Source: Spirochaetia bacterium (GTDB taxonomy: Bacteria; Spirochaetota; Spirochaetia; Treponematales; Treponemataceae). Taken from it: DNA of 11,909 nucleotides. The notes beneath the pieces were generated by a model. It made no database searches and was not told the origin of the DNA. It saw only the letters and a list, made by a program, of their open reading frames with translations. Every line of letters begins with the position of its first letter. The first letter of the stretch is position 1. Made by a program: the position numbers and the translations under genes. Shown one piece after another: positions 1 through 6,770 of the stretch. The stretch lies in NCBI GenBank assembly GCA_900769985.1, contig CAAGIS010000194.1:1-11909 (forward strand), in the 5' to 3' direction.

Positions 1-105
1 ACAGTTCGTTTCCGCGATTCTATGGAACAGGAAAGAGTTGCGCTTGATGAACTTGTTCCATTTATTCAAAAGGCAATTAAAAATTATAAACCTGTAGAAC
101 GATAA
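1..105 (+). CDS. glyQS: Glycyl-tRNA synthetase, C-terminal end (partial)
   Basis: The open frame running in from the left edge encodes 34 residues and stops at the TAA at 103-105. It begins TVRFRDSMEQERV, which matches the conserved C-terminal strand of the single-polypeptide (alpha2, eukaryote-like) class II glycyl-tRNA synthetase, where TVR-x-RDxMEQ is typical of the anticodon-binding domain. The enzyme charges tRNA-Gly with glycine in the cytoplasm. The catalytic domain and start lie outside the window. The stop overlaps the ATG of the next gene by one base (TAATG), so the two are probably co-transcribed and translationally coupled. The family call rests on this short tail only, but the motif is distinctive. 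Confidence 0.82.
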   Translation, partial: TVRFRDSMEQERVALDELVPFIQKAIKNYKPVER

Positions 106-860
106 TGGAATATGTTGGTTTAGGCAAGTCTAATTTGATGGTGAGCCGTGTTGGATTAGGTGCGCAGTCTTTAAATGAGATTGACACTGACGAAAATGCG
201 GCAATCCTCATACACAAGGCTTATGATGCCGGAGTAAATTTTTTTGATATTTCTCATTCCGTGCAGGACAGTGAAAAACGACTTGGGGCATGTCTTTCAG
301 GAATAAGGCAGCATGTAATTCTTGCAACAAAAACGACATGCTCTGCAAAAAAAGAAATTCTGCAGGATATAGAAGAAAGCCTTTTTGCATTGCAGACTGA
401 TTATATCGATTTATATCAGTATGAATCAGATGATGAAAACTATTTTGATTTTACAGAAATTTACAATACGTTTTCTCTTCTAAAAGAACGCGGTAAAATC
501 CGTCATTTTGGTTTTGCAACGGAATCTGTCTTTCTTGCAAATCAGGCATTAAACGATAAAGTTTTTGAAACAATTCAGCTGCCTTTTAACCTTTTGACAG
601 ATGAAACTGCGCTGGAAGTCGTAAAACTGTGTCAGGAAAACGATATAGGCTTTATTGCGATGCGGCCGTTGTATAGCGGACTTGTGCAAAATATTCCTCT
701 TGCTCAAGGTTTTTTTAATCAGCATGACAGTGTAATTCCTTTGTGGGGTGTAAGGAATATTGAAGAACTGAATGAAATTTTGTATTTTAATGCTCATCCG
801 CCTGTAATTGATGAAAAATTTAATGAAGAAGTCCAGAAAGTAAAATTATTTTTTAATTGA
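105..860 (+). CDS. Aldo/keto reductase family protein with degenerate catalytic tetrad
   Basis: This 251-residue protein aligns by motif along the aldo/keto reductase (AKR) TIM barrel: VSRVGLGAQSL at the start, GVNFFDISHS near 43-52, VILATK at 71-76, DYIDLYQ at 99-105, QLPFNLL near 158, IGFIAMRPLYSG near 181, and VIPLWGVRNIEELNE near 212, where family members bind the NADPH phosphate. AKRs normally reduce carbonyls with NADPH using an Asp-Tyr-Lys-His tetrad. Here Asp48 and Lys76 remain, but the Tyr position is Val53 and the His position is Glu107. It is also shorter than typical members (about 280-330 residues). Ordinary carbonyl reductase activity is therefore doubtful, and the protein may bind nucleotide or have drifted. 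Its ATG overlaps the glyQS stop and has no strong ribosome binding site, so translation is probably coupled to glyQS. The frame is intact, so I do not call it a pseudogene. Fold certain, function unknown. Confidence 0.85.
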   Translation: MEYVGLGKSNLMVSRVGLGAQSLNEIDTDENAAILIHKAYDAGVNFFDISHSVQDSEKRLGACLSGIRQHVILATKTTCSAKKEILQDIEESLFALQTDYIDLYQYESDDENYFDFTEIYNTFSLLKERGKIRHFGFATESVFLANQALNDKVFETIQLPFNLLTDETALEVVKLCQENDIGFIAMRPLYSGLVQNIPLAQGFFNQHDSVIPLWGVRNIEELNEILYFNAHPPVIDEKFNEEVQKVKLFFN

Positions 861-878
861 GTTTTTATCTGATTTTTT

Positions 879-2108
879 CTATTCTTCTTTCTGCTTTATG
901 AATTTTAAAGCATCTCTTGCTTCTTCTTTATTTAAAACACGGATGATTTTATTTATTTTATCATCAGTTTCAATTGTTCTTGGGTCACCGTCTGCGGCTG
1001 TTTCGCCGATAATTTGGACTATCGGGTTTTTCGGGTTGTCAGGATTGACGTCGCAGACTTGACCGATTTTTCCGTTTGCAAGATAGACGTAAGCGCCGAT
1101 TGGATAAATCGAAAGAGAGTAGAGAAGTGCTTTTATGACATCACCGTTGTATTTTGAATTCTGATTTTTTAGCATTTCTACCATTGCATCGTAAGTAGGA
1201 CGTGCTTCTCTGAAATTTCTTGGAGAAGACATTGCTTCGTACGAGCATACGACAGAAATTATTTTTGCATAGTCAGAAATTTTATCTGCCGTAAGATTCT
1301 GCGGATAGCCTGAACCGTCTTCTCGTTCGTGATGTTCAAGGACTGCCCTCTGAATCGGAATAGAAAATTCTGCTTGATTTATAATCTGGTAACCGAGCAA
1401 AGGGTGAGTTGCAATTTTTGCACGTTCTGCATGAGAAAACTTTTTTTCAGAAAGATACAGATATGACGGAAGCTTTAACATTCCGATTTCGTGCAGGATA
1501 CAACTTACGCCAAGTTCCTGTAACTGTGTAAAATTAAGGTGAAGTTTTATTCCTATTACAATGGCAAAAATCGTAGAACGCATTGCATGGCTTACAAGAT
1601 AGTTTTTTGTACGTGTTTCGATTGACGGCGAGATTCTCAATACGAAGCGCCTGTTTTCTTTTACAAAAACGCACAATTCTTTAACAGTTTCAAAAAGTTC
1701 TTCGTTATTAAAATCGCCGTGAGTTGCGTAGCGTGTATAGACAGAATGGATGTATGCCATATATTCATTGTAAACGTTTATTACAGCTTTTAAACGGGAT
1801 TTTTCGTTGCTTGTTCCCTGTGCTTTTGCAAGAGCTTCCTTAATTTGAGTATTCATTTTTGGAGTGTTCTGCATTTCTGTGCCAGGAGGATTTTCTGCTT
1901 CATCTGATACTTTGCTGTCTGTTTCAACCTGAACAATAGGATTTGAACCGTCGATGTAAATTTCTGTAATGTTCCAGAGAGCAAGTTCTTTTAAAAGCTC
2001 TGCAGTGATTGTTTGTCCTGCACCTACGAGAAGAAATGATTTGTCTACAAGCAATTCTTCTTTAAAAGTTTGCCCGGGTTTTAAAGTATCAATCTTAATT
2101 TTTTCCAT
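879..2108 (-). CDS. HD-GYP domain protein (c-di-GMP phosphodiesterase-like) with altered metal site
   Basis: I start this at ATG 2108 (409 residues, MEKIKIDTLKPGQ), which is where the N-terminal domain of this family usually begins. An in-frame TTG at 2129 would add seven residues but overlaps the only GGAG (2124-2127). Order of parts: an N-terminal domain of about 60 residues, a polar linker, then HD-GYP at about 165-325. The GYP signature is intact (HHEREDGSGYP, His259/His260, Gly-Tyr-Pro at 267-269), as are His174 and His235. HD-GYP proteins usually hydrolyse c-di-GMP. Here the HD pair is His206-Glu207 in LHEIGM instead of LHDIGK, and the downstream conserved Asp of the xDxxDAL segment is Cys288. 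Metal binding may be changed, so it could be a weak enzyme or a c-di-GMP sensor. It is cytoplasmic with no membrane segment. It is convergent with the aldo/keto reductase gene and has its own promoter. Confidence 0.9.
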   Translation of the reverse strand: MEKIKIDTLKPGQTFKEELLVDKSFLLVGAGQTITAELLKELALWNITEIYIDGSNPIVQVETDSKVSDEAENPPGTEMQNTPKMNTQIKEALAKAQGTSNEKSRLKAVINVYNEYMAYIHSVYTRYATHGDFNNEELFETVKELCVFVKENRRFVLRISPSIETRTKNYLVSHAMRSTIFAIVIGIKLHLNFTQLQELGVSCILHEIGMLKLPSYLYLSEKKFSHAERAKIATHPLLGYQIINQAEFSIPIQRAVLEHHEREDGSGYPQNLTADKISDYAKIISVVCSYEAMSSPRNFREARPTYDAMVEMLKNQNSKYNGDVIKALLYSLSIYPIGAYVYLANGKIGQVCDVNPDNPKNPIVQIIGETAADGDPRTIETDDKINKIIRVLNKEEARDALKFIKQKEE

Positions 2109-2171
2109 AATAAAAAAAGAAAACTCCAATTCTGCTTTTAAATTATCGGCACTATCAGTAAAAAAGTTAAG

Positions 2172-2181
2172 GGGAATTCCC
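2172..2181. promoter_or_regulatory. Palindrome at the HD-GYP transcription start (possible operator)
   Basis: GGGAATTCCC is a perfect 10-bp palindrome. With the predicted promoter at 2190-2217, transcription of the HD-GYP gene would start at about 2183, so the palindrome would cover roughly +3 to +12. That is a plausible place for a repressor, or for a short hairpin at the transcript's 5' end. No known regulator is recognised, and a 10-bp palindrome can arise by chance. Confidence 0.25.
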
Positions 2182-2189
2182 GGCGAAAA

Positions 2190-2217
2190 ATTATATTTTT
2201 TTTTCTTAAAATGTTAA
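2190..2217 (-). promoter_or_regulatory. Sigma70-type promoter of the HD-GYP gene
   Basis: Reading the minus strand, TTAACA (2212-2217, five of six matches to TTGACA) is followed after 16 bases by a perfect TATAAT (2190-2195). Start would be at about 2183, giving a leader of about 75 bases before ATG 2108. It overlaps the candidate plus-strand promoter at 2214-2242, so the two could interfere. Confidence 0.6.
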
Positions 2218-2242
2218 AGTTTTTTTCGTAACTTTCGATAAT
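2214..2242 (+). promoter_or_regulatory. Possible plus-strand promoter for a small RNA
   Basis: TTAAAG (2214-2219) is followed after 17 bases by GATAAT (2237-2242, five of six matches to TATAAT). The -35 match is weak. It is proposed because a strong plus-strand terminator lies 70-100 bases downstream with no plus-strand gene to serve. Predicted start is about 2249. Confidence 0.35.
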
Positions 2243-2248
2243 GTAAGT

Positions 2249-2350
2249 AAGACGGAATTCTGTTACGGGCATATAGACATCCAGATGCCCGTTTTAGCCG
2301 TATTAGAAATTGAGTTGAAAAACTGTGTGAGGTTTTTCAACTTTTTTTTT
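2249..2350 (+). ncRNA. Candidate small RNA ending in an intrinsic terminator
   Basis: In the gap between the HD-GYP gene and the MAF gene, the plus strand holds a possible promoter, a perfect 8-bp hairpin (ACGGGCAT at 2265-2272 with ATGCCCGT at 2285-2292, 12-base loop), possible outer pairing of ACGG (2252-2255) with CCGT (2298-2301), and then a classical terminator. Both flanking genes are on the minus strand, so the terminator serves neither. I recognise no known RNA family: it lacks the signal-recognition-particle RNA core and tRNA features. The only ORF inside is 23 codons, has no ribosome binding site and runs through the terminator. The RNA is inferred from structure and position alone, and both ends are predictions. 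Confidence 0.42.
2314..2350 (+). terminator. Strong intrinsic terminator, plus-strand orientation
   Basis: GTTGAAAAAC (2314-2323) and GTTTTTCAAC (2332-2341) form a perfect 10-bp stem with an 8-base loop, followed at once by nine T residues (2342-2350). Read on the minus strand, the same stem is followed only by a mixed tract (CTCAATTTC). It may weakly stop the MAF transcript, but its strong direction is plus. Confidence 0.8.
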
Positions 2351-2399
2351 GCATAAAAAAATTTTAAAGATTTATTCGTGCAGTTGAACTCAGGACTCT

Positions 2400-4349
2400 T
2401 TATTTTAAATTTTCCATATATTTTTTTATTGATTTTATAAGTTCTTCATAAATGACTTTGCTTTTTACGATTGATGAAATAATTTCTGAAGAATATTTCG
2501 GCTGCTTTTTAAGAATTGCTTCAAGCTGTCTGTTTGTCGGAAATACAAGAGAAGCAGTATCTTTTGCTTTTGAAGATAAAATTTCACTGTCAATTTTTGA
2601 AAGTTCTGCAAATGAGTGTTTTGCTTTTTGTTCTGCAATTGCCATAGGTTCGCTTAAAATTTTCTGGCAGATTGCCAGTCCTTTTTTTGCAGTTGAATAA
2701 AGGCTTTTAAGCATATTAATAAGATTATCGTAAACGGCTTTAAAATCCTGTTCCGAAAAATTTATTGCAGTTTGTTCAGTATTATGTAAAATTTCTTTTT
2801 TTTGATTTTCAATTTCCGGAAGATTCAGAAGGTCTTCTGGTTTTGCGGTCAACATTCCCGGAATTTTCAAACTCTTTTTTGAAAGCGAAAAAGTCTTTAT
2901 TTTTTGTGATTCGTCATCTGAAGATTCTTTTTCTTTTGCAATCTGGCTTTCAAACCACCAAGCAAAAAGTTTCATTTTGGAATCTGTGATAATCGGGTTG
3001 TTTTCGTAGTCAAAAGAAGTTTCGTTTTGTGTGCTGAATAAAATTGAGCAGAGATTGTTTTCTGCAGTATTCAGTCGGTTGCTGAACATGTAGGAGCGCT
3101 CTTCAAAAGTGCTTCCTTTTACGTGCGTTTTTTTGTCGGGATAGCCAAGGTCAAGTCCAGCAATGTAAATGTTTTTTGAACCGATGTATTTTGCAAAATC
3201 CCAACACGACGTAGAAACAGAACCGCCTGCCGTAATCTTTCCGAAAGTTTTCTCCTGCAAAAGATTTTGTTCAAAATAGCGTCCTAGTGGAAAGAGACTT
3301 TCGCAGAAAACTTTTTTGCGAAAGTTAAAACGCAGTGCGCTTGGGTAAACGCTTGACTCTGTTACTAAAACTGATTCTGGTGCAGAAAGACCTGCAATGT
3401 GACATGCAGCGTAATACTGCGGATCAATTAATACGACAAAGTCAGGCTGAATATTATTTTTTAAAAGAGTTTTGAGCGCTGTATCAACTGCAATTAAGAC
3501 AGTCCGTTTTTTTAATTCGTGTAAAAGTGGAATTGTGTCTTGCAATGTAGGACCTGCTGCAACAATTAATGACGGGTATTTTTTGTTCAGCATGTTTTTG
3601 TAAATTGAAATTCCTTGTGTTTTTGCAAACCAGTGAATGTTTCTTGCGCTGTTTCTTAGCCAGAGGGAAGAAAACCTTTCGAGTGTATTATTGTTTATGT
3701 TCTGCTTTTGCCTGTTGCGTTCAAGCAGGGTAAAAAAAGTTTTAAACCATAACGTGTCGTGCTGTGTCTGCGAGTTCTGCGTAATGACTTTTATTTTATC
3801 TAGCGGCGAAAGATTTTCGATAAACGGAACTGTCTGCTCTGGAAGTGAGCCTGTAATTATTATACATTTTTTGTGAGAAAAAATTGCACTCCAGTCAAGT
3901 ACACTCATTGAAGCAAGCAGATATTTTGAGTCAGGTTCTATGATTATAAGAAGGCTGTCAGAACTAGCTTTTGCAAATTCTACAGGAGAGTAACCTAGCC
4001 CTATTCCTGCAAAAATATATGACACATCTGATTCAGGTTTTTGCTGAAACAAGCGTACTGCTTCCTTTTGCGGACTGTATGCTGAATGTAAAAAAACGTC
4101 ATTTTCTTTTGCGGTGATTTCGCCTGATTTAGAATAAAGAAAATTCCAGAAAGGAAAAACTGAATTTAAAATTTCAAGAATTGCTTCTTTGTCTTCTGGC
4201 AAACTTCTATGATTAATTTGTTTTTCATACTGTTCAAAATTAAATTTGACTTTTTGAATTTCTGTTTCAACGAGTTTGTAAAGTTCGGGAAAACGGATTT
4301 TAAATCGGCTTACATTGTCTGTAAATGTTTTATTCCAGATACAAGTCAA
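2400..4349 (-). CDS. MAF/DUF115 motility-associated glycosyltransferase-like protein
   Basis: This is a 649-residue cytoplasmic protein of the motility accessory factor family (MAF_flag10, related to 6-hydroxymethylpterin pyrophosphokinase MptE). Visible motifs are YIFAGIGLGYSP (111-122) in an N-terminal Rossmann-like part, SLIVAAGPTLQD (260-271) and DFVVLIDPQ (303-311) in the core, GGSVSTSCWDFA (375-386), and AGLDLGYPDKKTHVKG (397-412), which corresponds to the family's GxDLAYxxxxTH segment. The C-terminal third is Lys/Glu-rich and probably helical. In Campylobacter, Helicobacter and Aeromonas, such proteins transfer nonulosonic-type sugars to flagellin. In a spirochaete the likely target is periplasmic FlaB, which is inference. 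Start is TTG 4349: it has a GGAG (4360-4363) ten bases upstream, no nearby in-frame ATG exists, and it overlaps the penicillin-binding protein gene by 20 bases. It is the last gene of the lepB operon. Confidence 0.85.
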   Translation of the reverse strand: MTCIWNKTFTDNVSRFKIRFPELYKLVETEIQKVKFNFEQYEKQINHRSLPEDKEAILEILNSVFPFWNFLYSKSGEITAKENDVFLHSAYSPQKEAVRLFQQKPESDVSYIFAGIGLGYSPVEFAKASSDSLLIIIEPDSKYLLASMSVLDWSAIFSHKKCIIITGSLPEQTVPFIENLSPLDKIKVITQNSQTQHDTLWFKTFFTLLERNRQKQNINNNTLERFSSLWLRNSARNIHWFAKTQGISIYKNMLNKKYPSLIVAAGPTLQDTIPLLHELKKRTVLIAVDTALKTLLKNNIQPDFVVLIDPQYYAACHIAGLSAPESVLVTESSVYPSALRFNFRKKVFCESLFPLGRYFEQNLLQEKTFGKITAGGSVSTSCWDFAKYIGSKNIYIAGLDLGYPDKKTHVKGSTFEERSYMFSNRLNTAENNLCSILFSTQNETSFDYENNPIITDSKMKLFAWWFESQIAKEKESSDDESQKIKTFSLSKKSLKIPGMLTAKPEDLLNLPEIENQKKEILHNTEQTAINFSEQDFKAVYDNLINMLKSLYSTAKKGLAICQKILSEPMAIAEQKAKHSFAELSKIDSEILSSKAKDTASLVFPTNRQLEAILKKQPKYSSEIISSIVKSKVIYEELIKSIKKYMENLK

Positions 4350-6225
4350 TTTTCATGTTCTCCGTAATTTTTGTTCCGGCCTTTGGACTTTGATTTACGA
4401 CCCAGCCGTTTCCGTGAATAGATACCTGTACGTCTGTGCGTTCAAGCAGATTTAAAAGTTCGCGTTTTGATTTTCCTGTAAAATCAGGCAGGCTTTCGCC
4501 TAGTTTTACATTAGCTGTTTTTTGAATTGCAATTTTTCCTGAGTGTGCAAGACTTGCAGCACTGCCACGGCTCATTCCAAGATGATCGATTATAGTATCT
4601 GCCGAATCTTTTATTACAGGAGCTACAATGCGGCTTGCGTAATTTATGCCCTGTGATTTTTGAATGACGATGTACAGGATTATTTCCGGGTTTTCTGCAG
4701 GAAAAAAAGCAAGACAGTCTGACAAAAAGTCAGTTTCACTGTAGCCGCCGTTTTTAGTATCTGCCATCTGTGCAGTTCCTGTTTTTACTCCGATTGAAAT
4801 GTCTTTAAGATTTGCACGCCAGCCGATACCTTTTTCTGCGCCTGTCTGCATGCAACTTAGAATGTAGCGCGCAGTTTCCGGTTTTATGTTCTGCTGTTTG
4901 TAAACAGGTTCATGCAGATATTCTATGTTGCCTTCTCTGTCTGTAATTTTGTGCAATACAGTAAGCTGAACGCCCTGACCGTTGTTTGCAAGATAAGTTG
5001 CTGCCTGTAAAAGCTGAATGGCAGAAATGCCGACTTCCTGTCCGATTGAAATTGTCATTTTGGAACGCGCAGACCAATATTTGTCTTTTGTATCTTTTAG
5101 TGAACCTGCTGTTTCGCCCGGAACTTCAAGCCCTGTGCGTTTCCCGAATCCGAAACCGCGCATTTTTGCAAGGAAAAGTTCCGTGTCGAGTCTATCTGTA
5201 ATCTGGGCTGTAACGTCATTGCACGAAACTTCAAGAGCACCGCGTGCAGTCAGATAGCCGTGCGGCGAAAGACATGTCAATTTTACTTTTTCTCCTGACG
5301 GCAGATTTTTTTCAAAAATCCTGTCGCATAAAAAAAGTTCATCCTGTCTGAAAACATTCTGGTCATAGGCTGATGCAATGCTGAATACTTTAAAAACAGA
5401 ACCTGGTTCAAACTGTGTCATTGCAGGACGGTCAATCGTCTGTTCGATAGTGCCCGAACTGTATTCGTTTAAGTCGACAGACGGAAGGCTTATGTAAGAA
5501 AGTATTTCGCCTGTCTTTGCATAGGCTGCAAGCAGCATGATGTTTGCAGCTTTGGTGTCGTCAAGAGCCTTCTGTGCGATTTTTTCAAGTTTGTACTGCA
5601 AGTTTGCATCAATTGTAAGATATACGTTTTTTCCCTGTTCCTGCTTTTCTGCATTAGGCTGAACAGGAGGAGAAAGATAACGCTGCATTGAATATTCGAT
5701 TCCTGCAAGTCCTATTCCGTCATCTCCCATGTAACCGATTAACTGGGATGCAAGTTCATTTTCCGGATAAACTCTGCCTGGGATTTTGTCAAAGCGCGCA
5801 AAATTGTATTTTTTTTCTTTTACAATCTGGTTTAATTCTTCGTAAGTTACCTGGTCAAGTTTTTTGCGTATATAAATAAAGCGTGATGTCTTTGGATTTT
5901 CCCGTGCATTTTTTATAGTCTGAATGATGACATTCGGATCTTCAAGAAGGGCAGGCGCGATGTCTTTTGCAAAGCTTGTTATTGTTTCGTCTTCAAGATT
6001 TTTAGGTGTTATGCCAAAGTGATAAAAATTAGTTTGGACTGCAAGCGGTTTTCCGTTCCTGTCAACTATAGAGCCACGTTCTATCTGAGGAACTTGCGGT
6101 GTGCTCAAAGGTTTTGGAGAGAAGGCGAGTTTTCCGAACGAAATCATGATTATGCCTGTAAAAACTGCGGAAAATGCACCTATTACTATAAGTCTTGGTC
6201 TGGAAAAAAAATTGTTCATCTGCAT
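4330..6225 (-). CDS. ftsI: Class B penicillin-binding protein with C-terminal PASTA domain (FtsI/PBP2-like)
   Basis: This 631-residue transpeptidase cross-links peptidoglycan in the periplasm. It has a membrane anchor at about 12-35, then the class B N-terminal domain, which begins RGSIVDRNGKPLA (51-63) and includes RVYPENELASQLIGYMG (151-167). The transpeptidase domain has the three expected motifs: Ser276-Val-Phe-Lys279 (nucleophile), Ser334-Cys-Asn336 and Lys481-Thr-Gly483. A single PASTA domain (about 574-631) ends the protein, and such domains bind muropeptides or beta-lactams. The layout matches FtsI/SpoVD-type division proteins, but the gene is outside a division cluster, so the symbol is tentative and an elongation role is possible. 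ATG 6225 is chosen over ATG 6219 because AGG (6235-6237) lies nine bases upstream. The gene overlaps the lepB stop by ten bases and the MAF gene by 20, showing an operon. Confidence 0.92.
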   Translation of the reverse strand: MQMNNFFSRPRLIVIGAFSAVFTGIIMISFGKLAFSPKPLSTPQVPQIERGSIVDRNGKPLAVQTNFYHFGITPKNLEDETITSFAKDIAPALLEDPNVIIQTIKNARENPKTSRFIYIRKKLDQVTYEELNQIVKEKKYNFARFDKIPGRVYPENELASQLIGYMGDDGIGLAGIEYSMQRYLSPPVQPNAEKQEQGKNVYLTIDANLQYKLEKIAQKALDDTKAANIMLLAAYAKTGEILSYISLPSVDLNEYSSGTIEQTIDRPAMTQFEPGSVFKVFSIASAYDQNVFRQDELFLCDRIFEKNLPSGEKVKLTCLSPHGYLTARGALEVSCNDVTAQITDRLDTELFLAKMRGFGFGKRTGLEVPGETAGSLKDTKDKYWSARSKMTISIGQEVGISAIQLLQAATYLANNGQGVQLTVLHKITDREGNIEYLHEPVYKQQNIKPETARYILSCMQTGAEKGIGWRANLKDISIGVKTGTAQMADTKNGGYSETDFLSDCLAFFPAENPEIILYIVIQKSQGINYASRIVAPVIKDSADTIIDHLGMSRGSAASLAHSGKIAIQKTANVKLGESLPDFTGKSKRELLNLLERTDVQVSIHGNGWVVNQSPKAGTKITENMKIDLYLE

Positions 6226-6725
6226 ATAACTTTTCCTAATACATTGGAAACAGGAATAAATCCGTAATTTCTGGAGTCAAAACTCGTTTCATAATTATCG
6301 CCGATTGCAAGAATATAGCCTTCAGGGACTGCCAGACAGTTTTTTAAATTAAAATACTGCTCTTTTGTAAGCGGTATCTGTTTGTCAAGATTCACTAGTA
6401 AAATATACTTTGAATTTGTAAAATAATCTAGTGTGTCATTTTCCGTAGCAACGCAGCGTTTTACGACAAGATTATTGTTGTATAAATAAACTACGATGTC
6501 GTCTTTTTTAGGTTTTGCCCATTGAACGATGAGTTTTGAGCCGAACGGATTTACAATTCCGTATGCGAGTTTATTTACGTAGATTGTCTGATTATCTTTA
6601 AGTGCAGGGCTCATGCTTGAACCATCTACTGTAAGTATTTCAAATACAAATAATTTAAATAATGCTGCAGCAATTAAACCGATAAAAACGCAATAAGCAA
6701 GTGAAAGCGATTTAATTTTATTCAT
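6216..6725 (-). CDS. lepB: Signal peptidase I
   Basis: This compact 169-residue type I signal peptidase cuts signal peptides from exported proteins at the outer face of the inner membrane. One membrane segment spans about 8-28. The catalytic Ser is Ser37 in DGSSMSPAL, the general-base Lys is Lys89 in VVKRCVA, and the family box GDNYETSFDSRNYGFIP lies near 142-158. The length is near that of Gram-positive SipS-type enzymes and far below E. coli LepB, which has two membrane segments and a large insert. It is the first gene of the operon with the penicillin-binding protein and MAF genes. There is no Shine-Dalgarno sequence before ATG 6725, and the predicted promoter would start transcription on that ATG, suggesting a leaderless mRNA. 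A second, larger signal peptidase elsewhere in the genome is possible. Confidence 0.92.
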   Translation of the reverse strand: MNKIKSLSLAYCVFIGLIAAALFKLFVFEILTVDGSSMSPALKDNQTIYVNKLAYGIVNPFGSKLIVQWAKPKKDDIVVYLYNNNLVVKRCVATENDTLDYFTNSKYILLVNLDKQIPLTKEQYFNLKNCLAVPEGYILAIGDNYETSFDSRNYGFIPVSNVLGKVICR

Positions 6726-6731
6726 ATTTTT

Positions 6732-6760
6732 ATTCTAATATGTCATAAGTTTTATGTCGA
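6732..6760 (-). promoter_or_regulatory. Promoter of the lepB-PBP-MAF operon
   Basis: On the minus strand, TCGACA (6755-6760) and TAGAAT (6732-6737) are separated by 17 bases, and each matches the sigma70 consensus at five of six positions. Counting seven bases on from the -10 box puts +1 at 6725, the A of the lepB ATG. The 45-bp gap also separates the operon from the divergent M23 gene, so regulation may be shared. Confidence 0.6.
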
Positions 6761-6770
6761 TAGATACAGT

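Noticed and set aside
834..890. Terminator between the aldo/keto reductase and HD-GYP genes
   Set aside because: The 18-bp convergent gap is T-rich but I found no convincing stem next to a T tract on either strand.
2109..2129. TTG start seven codons upstream for the HD-GYP protein
   Set aside because: The extra residues are unlike the family N terminus and the TTG overlaps the only Shine-Dalgarno-like sequence. ATG 2108 fits better, although the GGAG spacing of 14-15 bases is long.
2285..2356. 23-codon plus-strand ORF inside the candidate small RNA
   Set aside because: It has no ribosome binding site and reads through the terminator stem and T tract, ending in Phe-rich sequence.
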